The position numbers were made by a program, and so were the translations under genes. DNA of 64,000 nucleotides from positions 124,001 through 188,000 of the forward strand of contig NZ_NRCW01000003.1 in the NCBI RefSeq assembly GCF_003130075.1. The letters are read 5' to 3'. The notes beneath the pieces were generated by a model that had not been told where the DNA came from, did no database searches, and saw only the letters and a list, made by a program, of their open reading frames with translations. Position 1 is the stretch's first letter. Each line of letters starts with the position of its first letter. The stretch is from Aggregatibacter segnis. Lineage in GTDB: Bacteria > Pseudomonadota > Gammaproteobacteria > Enterobacterales > Pasteurellaceae. Shown piece after piece: positions 56,620 to 64,000 of the stretch.

Positions 56620-57548
56620 TGGAAATATGGCAACTGTTTGGTGGGTTAATCATCACCTTAATTATTGCGTCATCAATCGGTTATGGATTGAAATTCAAAG
56701 TCGGCTTTTCCATCCCTCATGCGGTAATTGATAATCTTAACGCACGAATTAATGCCTGGTGGGTAATGATCTTAATTATCTTTGCCGCCGCGGCATTGGG
56801 TTTTTATGGCGTGATCGGATTATTTTTTGTCATTTCTTTCATGGCATTGCGTGAATTTTTATCATTGCTTTATATTCGTCGTGGCGATCATCTCGCACTT
56901 GCCGCTTGTTTCTACGTCATACTGCCTCTTCAATATTTTTTAGTGGCAATTGACTGGTTCAGTATGTTCACCATCTTCATTCCGGTGTATGGCTTCCTGT
57001 TTTTGCCAATTCTCTCCGCATTGTTGGGCGACACAGCACATTTCTTGGATCGTTCCACCAAAGTGCAATGGGCATTGATGATCAGCGTCTTCTGCATTTC
57101 CCATATCCCGGCAATCCTGACATTAGACATTGAAGGTTTTGAAGATAAAAAACTGCTATTGATGATTTTCTTGATTTTAGTGGTGCAATCCAGTGATGTG
57201 TTGCAATACGTATGGGGCAAGTTATTCGGCAAACACAAAATTGCGCCAAAACTCTCACCATCCAAAACCGTAGAAGGTTTTGTGGGCGGTGTCGTCAGCG
57301 CCAGTGTGCTGGGTGGATTGCTCTATTGGCTTACTCCGTTTGACCCGGTACAAGCGGTGTTAATGAGCTTATTAATCTGCCTCATGGGCTTTTTAGGCGG
57401 CTTAGTGATGTCCGCGATGAAACGAAGCATGGGCGTAAAAGACTGGGGGAATATGATTAGTGGCCATGGCGGTATGTTGGATCGCATGGATTCCCTTTGC
57501 TTTGCTGCGCCGATTTTCTTCCATGTGGTGAGATATTATTGGGCTTAG
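56619..57548 (+). CDS. CdsA-like phosphatidate cytidylyltransferase (YnbB-like)
   Basis: This 309-residue protein of about eight membrane helices ends in a complete CDP-diglyceride synthase signature (SAMKRSMGVKDWGNMISGHG, then GMLDRMDS), preceded by KLSPSKTVEGFVGG. It resembles E. coli YnbB and is distinct from the housekeeping cdsA at 43891. With the two genes upstream it forms a self-contained pathway: acylate, activate as CDP-lipid, transfer head group. Confidence 0.88.
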   Translation: MEIWQLFGGLIITLIIASSIGYGLKFKVGFSIPHAVIDNLNARINAWWVMILIIFAAAALGFYGVIGLFFVISFMALREFLSLLYIRRGDHLALAACFYVILPLQYFLVAIDWFSMFTIFIPVYGFLFLPILSALLGDTAHFLDRSTKVQWALMISVFCISHIPAILTLDIEGFEDKKLLLMIFLILVVQSSDVLQYVWGKLFGKHKIAPKLSPSKTVEGFVGGVVSASVLGGLLYWLTPFDPVQAVLMSLLICLMGFLGGLVMSAMKRSMGVKDWGNMISGHGGMLDRMDSLCFAAPIFFHVVRYYWA

Positions 57549-57617
57549 TAGGATTTTTTATGAGAACGGCTTCTAGCCGGATTTATTAATTAACAAACCT
57601 TAAAAATGAGAGAAAAA

Positions 57618-58199
57618 ATGACCGCACTTTTAAAGATTGGGTTAGTGTCCGTTTCTGATCGGGCATCGCAAGGCGTGTATCCGGATCAAGGTATTCCGGA
57701 ATTAAAAAATTGGTTGGAACAGGCGTTGGTGGAGCCTTTTGAGGTTGTCGAACGCCTGATTCCGGACGAGCAACCAGAAATTGAGCGCACGCTGTGCGAG
57801 TTGGTGGATGAGGCGCATTGCCATTTAGTGCTCACCACCGGCGGCACTGGGCCGGCAAAACGAGATGTTACACCTGATGCGACACTTGCTGTTGCTGATC
57901 GTGAAATGCCGGGGTTTGGCGAGCAAATGCGTCAAGTTAGTTTGCATTTTGTGCCGACAGCCATCCTTTCCCGTCAGGTGGGCGTGATCCGTAAAGACAG
58001 TTTGATTTTAAATTTACCGGGGCAGCCGAAGGCGATTAAAGAAACGTTAGAAGGCGTAAAAGATGAAAACGGCAATGTGTTAGTGAAGGGGATTTTTAGC
58101 GCCGTGCCGTACTGCTTGCAGCTCATCAACGGATTATATATTGATACCAAACCGGAAATTATTGCCAGTTTCCGCCCGAAATCGGCACGTCGGAGTTAA
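57618..58199 (+). CDS. mog: Molybdopterin adenylyltransferase Mog
   Basis: This 193-residue trimeric enzyme adenylates molybdopterin before molybdenum insertion. The MoCF signature LTTGGTGPAKRDVTPDAT is at about residues 71-88, and VSVSDRASQGVYPD opens the protein as in E. coli MogA (195 residues). The first codons ATGACCGCACTT are an uptake signal. An ATG four codons earlier (57606) is an alternative with a poorer ribosome site. Other moa/moe genes are not nearby. Confidence 0.95.
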   Translation: MTALLKIGLVSVSDRASQGVYPDQGIPELKNWLEQALVEPFEVVERLIPDEQPEIERTLCELVDEAHCHLVLTTGGTGPAKRDVTPDATLAVADREMPGFGEQMRQVSLHFVPTAILSRQVGVIRKDSLILNLPGQPKAIKETLEGVKDENGNVLVKGIFSAVPYCLQLINGLYIDTKPEIIASFRPKSARRS

Positions 58200-58252
58200 A
58201 TGCGGAGGAAAGTGCGGTCATTTTTGACGGCATTTTTACAGCGCACTAAAAC

Positions 58253-58293
58253 AAAAACGGTATTCCCTTGTTTTGATGGAATACCGTTTTTTG
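58253..58293. terminator. Bidirectional terminator between mog and proB
   Basis: AAAAACGGTATTCC and GGAATACCGTTTTT form a 14-bp stem with A and T tracts on both sides, between convergent genes. A single uptake signal lies upstream at 58211-58219. Confidence 0.9.
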
Positions 58294-58294
58294 T

Positions 58295-59401
58295 TTATAG
58301 CACAATCATATCATCCCGATGAATGGCGACGGCGCCATATTCATAACCAAGCAGTTGTTCAATATCGTGAGACTGTTTGCCTTTGATTAATTCCAGTGCA
58401 TCGCTGTTATAACGCGGCATGCCGAGCGCAATGTCTTTGCCTTGCGAGTTACGAATGCGCACAACTTCACCACGGGAGAAACGCCCACTGACATCAACGA
58501 TACCCGCCGGCAGTAAGGATTTGTGCTGAATTAACACCGCACTTTGTGCGCCATCATCAATCGTTAGCACGCCTGCAGAAGGCGCAGCGAAGAGCCATTG
58601 CTTACGGCTTTCCAAGCGATCTGCTTGTACCGTGAATTTGGTGCCAATGGCTTGATCGTGTGCTAAATCGACGATGACGTTAGGTTGATTACCCGGCGCA
58701 ATAATAGTTTCAATGCCAGAACGGGTGGCGACATCTGCTGCGGTGATTTTGGTGGACATGCCACCGGTACCTAAATTCGTGCCGCTACCGCCTGCGATAG
58801 AGCGAATATGATCAGTGATTTTCTCCACGACTGAAATCAATTTCGCCTGTGGATTTTTACGCGGATCGCTGTCAAACAATCCTTGTTGATCGGTCAATAA
58901 ATAGAGCTGTTCCGCTTGGACTAAAATCGCCACTAAGGCGGATAAATTGTCGTTATCACCCACTTTAATTTCTGCTGTGGCGACAGCATCATTTTCATTG
59001 ATAACGGGGATGATGTGATTATCTAATAGTGCATGTAATGTATCGCGTGCATTGAGAAAGCGTTCGCGATCTTCAATATCCGCACGGGTTAACAACATTT
59101 GTCCGATATGAATATCATAAATGGCAAAGAGTTTTTCCCAGGTTTGAATCAGCTGGCTTTGACCCACTGCCGCCAATAATTGTTTGGATGCCACAGTAGG
59201 CGGTAATTGCGGGTGATTTAAATAATGCCGACCGGCGGCAATGGCGCCTGAAGTGACAATTACCAAACGAAAGCCGGCGCGATGTAATTGTGCCAACTGA
59301 CGGACGATTTCCATCATGTACGCTAAATTTAATTTTGGTGTGCCTTGGGTTAAGGTGCTAGTGCCGAATTTCACCACAATGGTTTTGTTATTCTGTTGCA
59401 T
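58295..59401 (-). CDS. proB: Glutamate 5-kinase
   Basis: This 368-residue first enzyme of proline synthesis has an amino acid kinase domain (about 1-255: [37 protein letters not shown]) and a C-terminal PUA domain (about 275-368). The length matches E. coli (367). proA is not adjacent. The proline feedback site is in the kinase domain by family knowledge. Confidence 0.98.
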   Translation of the reverse strand: MQQNNKTIVVKFGTSTLTQGTPKLNLAYMMEIVRQLAQLHRAGFRLVIVTSGAIAAGRHYLNHPQLPPTVASKQLLAAVGQSQLIQTWEKLFAIYDIHIGQMLLTRADIEDRERFLNARDTLHALLDNHIIPVINENDAVATAEIKVGDNDNLSALVAILVQAEQLYLLTDQQGLFDSDPRKNPQAKLISVVEKITDHIRSIAGGSGTNLGTGGMSTKITAADVATRSGIETIIAPGNQPNVIVDLAHDQAIGTKFTVQADRLESRKQWLFAAPSAGVLTIDDGAQSAVLIQHKSLLPAGIVDVSGRFSRGEVVRIRNSQGKDIALGMPRYNSDALELIKGKQSHDIEQLLGYEYGAVAIHRDDMIVL

Positions 59402-59562
59402 ACGGACTCCTTGTCAAAAATGCGTTTAAGTTAGCATTAAGCATGGCAAAAAGCATTAAATTTATCGGGAAAATTCACCGCACTTTGATGGGGCAAGATG
59501 AAATACTGTTGTTCCTTTTAGAAAGTTTTATAATGGGCGGCACAGTTAATTTAGGTAAAAGT

Positions 59563-60351
59563 ATGATGAAAGTTCAACAGATTACTCAGGAATATCAACG
59601 GGAAGTGACCCGTGTATGCGTAGAAACGGCATTGTTGTTATTACAACATGGCGTTGAAAGTGCGGTGGTCGTGCAAATGACGCAACGACTTGGTGTTGCG
59701 CTTGGAGTTGCCAGCGTGGAATGTGCATTAACCGCCAATGCAGTGATTCTTACCACGCTCACCAACGGACATTGCATTACGACGACCCGTAAAAGTGCTG
59801 ACAAAGGCATTAATATGCAAATGGTCACAGATGTTCAGCGAATTATTATTTCTGCGGAACATGGTATATACGATTTACATCTGGTGAAGAAAAAACTAGA
59901 CCACCTCAAACCATTAAAATATAACCGTTATTTTGTTGTCTTGATGGTGGGGGTGTCTTGTGCCTCCTTTGCGCATTTATCCGGAGGTGATGCATTAATT
60001 AGCCTCATCACCTTCTTAGCTTCCTCCGTGGCGATGTATGTGCGGCAGGAATTATCGAAACGCCATTACAACCCCATGATTGTTTTTTGTATTACGGCCT
60101 TTGTAGCGTCATTGATTGCTGGTATGAGCCTGAAATATCAAATCGGCAATGATCCGCAAATTGCCTTGGCGTCCAGCGCTTTATTGTTGGTGCCGGGATT
60201 CCCGTTAATCAATTCACTGGCGGATATTTTAAAAGGCTACGTTAACATGGGGATTAGTCGTTGGGCGGTGGCGACCATTCTCACCTTTGGGGCATGTTTG
60301 GGCATTGTCTTTGCGCTCAGCGTGCTGAACATTACGACTTGGGGGAACTAA
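59563..60351 (+). CDS. yjjP: ThrE/YjjP-type exporter, larger subunit
   Basis: This 262-residue protein has an N-terminal soluble ThrE segment (about 1-110; QYGV-like LLLQHGVESAVVVQMTQRLG) and five membrane helices after about 130. It pairs with YjjB, encoded two bases downstream. The E. coli YjjP-YjjB pair is reported to export succinate; threonine/serine export is the wider family role. I chose ATGATG at 59563, after TTTAGGT. Upstream in-frame ATGs run across an uptake signal (about 59476) and a TATAAT at 59529-59534 that may be the promoter -10. Confidence 0.85.
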   Translation: MMKVQQITQEYQREVTRVCVETALLLLQHGVESAVVVQMTQRLGVALGVASVECALTANAVILTTLTNGHCITTTRKSADKGINMQMVTDVQRIIISAEHGIYDLHLVKKKLDHLKPLKYNRYFVVLMVGVSCASFAHLSGGDALISLITFLASSVAMYVRQELSKRHYNPMIVFCITAFVASLIAGMSLKYQIGNDPQIALASSALLLVPGFPLINSLADILKGYVNMGISRWAVATILTFGACLGIVFALSVLNITTWGN

Positions 60352-60352
60352 G

Positions 60353-60817
60353 ATGGATTGGTTATTTGGGTTACTCGATGATATGTTCTTTGCGGCAATT
60401 CCTGCCGTGGGCTTTGCGCTGTTGTTCAATGTGCCGGCTAAAGCGTTGAAATATTGTGCGATGCTTGGCGCGTTAGGGCATGTAACCCGTACCTTGTTGC
60501 TCCATTGGGATATGCCGATTATTTTTGCCACGCTGGTTGGTGCTGCGCTGATTGGTTTTATCGGGGTTCACCTTTCCCATCGTTATTTGGCACACCCGAA
60601 AGTCTTCACCGTGGCGGCAATTATTCCAATGATTCCCGGCGTGCATGCTTACAAAGCCATGATCGCTATTGTACAGATTCACCATTACGGTTTTTCTGAC
60701 GAACTGTTTGCGCAAATGATCAATTCCTTTATCAATACTACCTTTATCCTTGGTGCATTGGTTTTCGGGTTAGCATTGCCAGGTCTGTTGTTCTATCGCG
60801 GAAAACCTGTGGTATAG
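60353..60817 (+). CDS. yjjB: ThrE/YjjB-type exporter, smaller subunit
   Basis: This 154-residue protein of four or five membrane helices covers the C-terminal half of the ThrE fold (VAAIIPMIPGVHAYKAMI is characteristic). It starts two bases after the yjjP stop (TAAGATGGAT), so the subunits are co-translated and probably act as one transporter. It is followed after 39 bases by folA. Confidence 0.9.
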   Translation: MDWLFGLLDDMFFAAIPAVGFALLFNVPAKALKYCAMLGALGHVTRTLLLHWDMPIIFATLVGAALIGFIGVHLSHRYLAHPKVFTVAAIIPMIPGVHAYKAMIAIVQIHHYGFSDELFAQMINSFINTTFILGALVFGLALPGLLFYRGKPVV

Positions 60818-60856
60818 TAACCGCACGTTAAGCCATTAAATAACTTAGGAAAATAC

Positions 60857-61339
60857 ATGAATTTAAGCCTGATTGTCGCCATGACGAAAAATCATGTTAT
60901 CGGTAAAGATAACGAAATGCCGTGGCATTTGCCTGCGGACCTGGCTTGGTTTCGTCAAAACACGACCGGCAAGCCGGTGATCATGGGGCGAAAAACCTTT
61001 GAAAGCATTGGTCGCCCGTTACCGAAACGCACGAATATTGTGCTTTCACGTCAACCCTTCATGCATGAAGGCGTTGTGTGGAAAGCGAGTCTAGAAAGTG
61101 CGGTGGATTTTGTGCGCGATTCAGATGAAATTATGCTGATTGGTGGTGGACAGCTTTTCAAACAATATTTACCGCAAGCCGATCGTCTTTATCTCACTGA
61201 AATTCAAACGGAATTGGAGGGCGATACTTTCTTTCCGCAAATCGATTGGCATGACTGGTCGATTGAATTTGAACAATACCGTCCTGCCGATGAACAAAAT
61301 CCTTACGATTGCCGTTTTTTGATTTTGGTAAGAAAGTGA
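60857..61339 (+). CDS. folA: Dihydrofolate reductase
   Basis: This 160-residue enzyme regenerates tetrahydrofolate and is the target of trimethoprim. Conserved features are LIVAMTKNHVIGKDNEMPWH (Met20-loop region), the acidic residue in HLPADLAWF, GRKTFESIGRPLP and IGGGQLF for NADPH. The length is normal for chromosomal FolA; it is not a plasmid resistance type. A single uptake signal follows the stop. Confidence 0.97.
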   Translation: MNLSLIVAMTKNHVIGKDNEMPWHLPADLAWFRQNTTGKPVIMGRKTFESIGRPLPKRTNIVLSRQPFMHEGVVWKASLESAVDFVRDSDEIMLIGGGQLFKQYLPQADRLYLTEIQTELEGDTFFPQIDWHDWSIEFEQYRPADEQNPYDCRFLILVRK

Positions 61340-61483
61340 TTTTTGCGTAAAAGTGCGGTGGGTTTTCCGTGCGTTTTGATATTCTTCCTCCTTGGTCTGA
61401 TGTAGAGGGAGAAAGAATGCTTGGAATAGGGGTGGCGAGCGGGAGAAAAACGGAATGCTCGCCTACCCAAGTGAAAAGAATCC

Positions 61484-62812
61484 TTATTCCGCCAAGTCTT
61501 TTCTAAAGGACACCATCAACTGATCGATTTTAAAATTCTCGGTGTCAATGATTTCAAATTTATAGCGGTCATATAACACAAAATCGGTTTTCTTCGGGAT
61601 TTTGCGCAACATATACATCATAAAACCGGCAATGGTTTCATAATTTTCATCGTGCGGAAAACTTTCGATATCTAAGGCGCGTTTTACGTCTTCCAACGGT
61701 GTGGCGCCATCAATTAGCCAAGAATCTTCATCGCGGCGAATAATTTGCTCTTCTTCACTGGAAACCAATTCGCCCATTACAATACTCATCACATCGTTTA
61801 AGGTCACAATCCCTACGACTAACGCGTATTCGTTGACGATGACGGCGAAGTCTTCACCGGTGGATTTAAATAGCTCTAACACTTCATATAAGGACAACGT
61901 GTCCGGCACGTACAACAACTTGCGCAATAAGCGGTTATCGGTTAATTGCACCTGTTCTTCTTTTAAAAACAAGGTCAACAAACTGTGGGACTCCACATAC
62001 CCTAAAATATGATCCAAGCCCTGATCGCAAATCAATAATTTGGAATGGGAGTTTTTCGTTAACGTGTCCAGCACTTGTTGACGGGTGAAAGTGCGGTCTA
62101 AAAAAATGATATTTTCACGCGTGGTCATGGTTGAGGTGACCTTGCGTTGCTGCATATCAAAGATATTTTCGATTAAATAATGCTCCTGTGCTTTTAACAC
62201 ACCGGCTTCTGCGCCCGCATCTACCACAGCGACAATATCTTCTGGTGTCATGCTTTCAACGCGTACGGTGGAAATTCTGAATAGGCGGAATATCACATTC
62301 GCCAACGAATCAAAAATCCACACAATCGGTTTTAATAGGATAATGCACAGTTGCATAATGCGCACCGTGCGTAGTGCCACGGCTTCCGGATTGATTAATG
62401 CAAGACGTTTTGGCATTAAATCTGCTAATAAAATGAACGAAGCGGTGACGATGATAAAGGCAAGCCAAGACGCGGCACTGTCAACCCAAGGGGCGTCAGT
62501 ATATTGTTGCAGAAAGGCTTGTAAATGTACGCTGATAGTCGCTTCGCCAATGACCCCGCCCAAGACGGCAACCATGTTTAAGCCGATTTGCACCACCGTA
62601 ATAAAACGTCCCGGTTGCTCCTGTAATTTGAGCACCATGGCCGCTTTAGTATTTCCTTCGTTAGCCATGTTTTGTAATTTAATACGACGCGCGCCTGCCA
62701 ATGAAATTTCGGCAGAGGACACGATGGCACTGACAATAATCAGTAAGATTAAAATTAAAATTGCGCTGAATAAACTCATAAGGTTTTCAATAACTTGATG
62801 TAAACGAGACAT
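61484..62812 (-). CDS. CBS-domain CNNM-type transporter (PaeA/YtfL-like)
   Basis: This 442-residue relative of yfjD has an N-terminal DUF21 membrane domain with four helices (about 10-200; SAEISLAGARRIKLQNMANEG), a CBS pair (about 215-345) and a C-terminal CorC domain. It resembles E. coli YtfL, renamed PaeA, reported in cadaverine/putrescine efflux. The first ATG (62812) follows an uptake signal without a clear ribosome site; ATG 62779 would give 431 residues (MSLFSAIL...). Which is used is undecided. Next upstream is the DUF1523-like gene, with a gap of 58 bases. Confidence 0.85.
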   Translation of the reverse strand: MSRLHQVIENLMSLFSAILILILLIIVSAIVSSAEISLAGARRIKLQNMANEGNTKAAMVLKLQEQPGRFITVVQIGLNMVAVLGGVIGEATISVHLQAFLQQYTDAPWVDSAASWLAFIIVTASFILLADLMPKRLALINPEAVALRTVRIMQLCIILLKPIVWIFDSLANVIFRLFRISTVRVESMTPEDIVAVVDAGAEAGVLKAQEHYLIENIFDMQQRKVTSTMTTRENIIFLDRTFTRQQVLDTLTKNSHSKLLICDQGLDHILGYVESHSLLTLFLKEEQVQLTDNRLLRKLLYVPDTLSLYEVLELFKSTGEDFAVIVNEYALVVGIVTLNDVMSIVMGELVSSEEEQIIRRDEDSWLIDGATPLEDVKRALDIESFPHDENYETIAGFMMYMLRKIPKKTDFVLYDRYKFEIIDTENFKIDQLMVSFRKDLAE

Positions 62813-62870
62813 AAAGTGCGGTTAATTTTGACTGTGTTTTTAACCGCACAAAAGAAATGAAAAAAGAAAC

Positions 62871-63395
62871 CTAATTTTCGCTATCAAACCAGCCGCGAAT
62901 AAACTGCACGGCAAAGAAGAAGGTAAAGAATAAAAGTACGTAAAGAATATAGCTAAAAATCGGGTGGCTTGGGGTATTGGTTTCCGTTACTTCTTTTACG
63001 GATAATGCATTTGGAAACTCATCAAACATGGTCAGACGCCAGCCGTAATATTTGATTTCCACGGTTTTTTCTTCATTACCCAAGGCTTGCGCCAATGCCT
63101 GTAAATTGGCTGAACCGAATTTGAAATAGAACGGAAAACCCCAGCGGGTATCTTCATTGCGATATACCATCACTTTGCCGTTTTCATGTTGCGTATTGAT
63201 AAAATACACATCGCGGGTCGGGCCGTCTGCCGGATTGGTTTTTGTAATCGGTCCGTCTTTATCCACCCGCTTCACCTCAACGCCGGTCACTTTGGTGACA
63301 TCATAGCTCGGCATGGAATAATTTATCGCCGCGGCAATACATAAATGAAAAATAAAAATGACGGAAATAAAAAAATATTTTAGAAATTTTCTCAT
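62871..63395 (-). CDS. DUF1523-like membrane protein, function unknown
   Basis: This 174-residue protein has an N-terminal membrane helix or uncleaved signal (about 5-25), a periplasmic or external middle region with no cysteine clusters (about 30-145), and a second helix near the C-terminus (about 147-168). Features include DVYFINTQHENGKVMVYRNEDTRWG-type text, split here as DVYFINTQHENGK and VYRNEDTRWGFP. It looks like the DUF1523 family, from memory. The neighbour order TatD-like, this gene, PaeA-like recalls H. influenzae HI0454-HI0452. Confidence 0.65.
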   Translation of the reverse strand: MRKFLKYFFISVIFIFHLCIAAAINYSMPSYDVTKVTGVEVKRVDKDGPITKTNPADGPTRDVYFINTQHENGKVMVYRNEDTRWGFPFYFKFGSANLQALAQALGNEEKTVEIKYYGWRLTMFDEFPNALSVKEVTETNTPSHPIFSYILYVLLFFTFFFAVQFIRGWFDSEN

Positions 63396-63426
63396 CTTTT
63401 TGTCCTATTGAAATGAGATTGGTTAA

Positions 63427-64000
63427 TTATTGTACCTGAATTTTAAATAAACGCTCGAAGTTTTGTGTGGTGATTTGTGCCATTTCCTCGGCTGACACGC
63501 CTTTCAATGCCGCAATATATTCACACACTTCGCGGGTATATGCCGGTTGATTTTGTTTACCGCGATAAGGCACTGGCGCCAAGTAAGGCGAATCGGTTTC
63601 CACCAACAGACGATCCAGCGGCAGTTTGCGCACCACATCCCGAAGTTCTTCCGCATTTTTAAAGGTGATAATCCCTGAAATGGAAATGTAAAACCCCAAG
63701 TCTAACGCTTGTTTTGCCATGTCGTAGTTTTCTGTAAAACAATGCAAAACACCACCGCACTTTTCTGCCTGATTATCGCGCAATAGGCGAATTGTGTCTT
63801 CGCGCGCCTCGCGTGTGTGAATGATGACCGGTTTATTTAGCTGGTTGGCCACGTCAATTTGGCTGGCAAATACGGCTTGTTGGGCGGCTTTGTTTTCTGC
63901 ACTGTAATAATAATCTAAGCCGATTTCGCCGATGGCGATGACTTTCGGATCTTGTGCCAAGCGTAACAAACGCGCTGCATCATAAGGTTCTTCTTCAAAA
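63427..64000 (-). CDS. ycfH: TatD family metal-dependent deoxyribonuclease (YcfH-like), partial
   Basis: The frame is open to the end of the window; the N-terminal part with the first metal ligands (HCHLD) lies outside. Visible motifs are [25 protein letters not shown] and the final metal-binding [20 protein letters not shown], in TatD-family order. About 190 of the usual 260-265 residues are present. TatD proteins are 3'-5' exonucleases or deacylases with a two-metal TIM barrel. A start inside the window (63969) is spurious. Confidence 0.93.
   Translation of the reverse strand, partial: FEEEPYDAARLLRLAQDPKVIAIGEIGLDYYYSAENKAAQQAVFASQIDVANQLNKPVIIHTREAREDTIRLLRDNQAEKCGGVLHCFTENYDMAKQALDLGFYISISGIITFKNAEELRDVVRKLPLDRLLVETDSPYLAPVPYRGKQNQPAYTREVCEYIAALKGVSAEEMAQITTQNFERLFKIQVQ

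Noticed and set aside
59443-59562. N-terminal extension of yjjP from ATG 59443
   Set aside because: The added 40 residues run through an uptake signal and a likely promoter -10; the ATG at 59563 has a ribosome site and gives the family's usual N-terminus.

Overview
The window is a chromosomal segment of a Pasteurellaceae bacterium, most likely Aggregatibacter or a close Haemophilus relative. The evidence is the very frequent Haemophilus-type DNA uptake signal (AAGTGCGGT / ACCGCACTT), the moderately AT-rich coding style, and protein sequences and gene orders that look like H. influenzae. The genus is an inference; no 16S gene or other decisive marker is present. Genes are densely packed. I see no rRNA, tRNA, CRISPR array, prophage or transposase.

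Layout. 1-1483: the end of priA, then ftsN. 1489-6658: a TetR-controlled RND efflux operon (acrR-acrA-acrB). 6748-10642: a methyltransferase, a long folded leader in front of corA, then yggT, yggU and a nitroreductase. 10660-14072: an LTA-synthase-like phosphotransferase, then a small stress cassette made of a methionine-rich periplasmic protein, an ECF sigma factor and a 57-residue zinc-finger anti-sigma factor. 14123-16922: dprA and the rpsF-priB-rpsR-rplI operon (minus strand). 17003-24120: divergent lexA and plsB, then ffh, ypjD and yfjD. 24162-26023: the Fur-type exbB-exbD-tonB operon. 26044-29575: a LoiP-like protease, ppa, mtr and a second methyltransferase.

29608-30990 is an accessory cassette (a YaaW-family gene and a divergent XRE regulator) bracketed by two nearly identical 27-bp terminator repeats. 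31026-36505 is the leucine operon read leftwards: promoter, leader peptide, attenuator, leuA, a nested inverted repeat, leuB, a VOC-family gene, leuC, leuD. 36758-40413 carries an ABC transporter and a YidE-type transporter.

40500-53449 is the classical envelope cluster pyrH-frr-dxr-uppS-cdsA-rseP-bamA-skp-lpxD-fabZ-lpxA-lpxB-rnhB, which links isoprenoid carrier, phospholipid, outer-membrane protein and lipid A synthesis. 53488-57548 holds an SLC13/RCK transporter and a three-gene phospholipid cassette resembling E. coli ynbA/ynbB plus an acyltransferase. 57618-64000 holds mog, proB, the YjjP/YjjB exporter pair, folA, a PaeA-like CBS transporter, a DUF1523-like protein and the C-terminal part of a TatD-family nuclease.

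The parts most worth a second look are the Met-rich protein/ECF sigma/anti-sigma cassette with a plausible ECF promoter, the repeat-bracketed YaaW/XRE cassette, the corA leader, the Ynb-like lipid operon, and an insertion in AcrB. Many transcription terminators here are built from pairs of inverted uptake signals.
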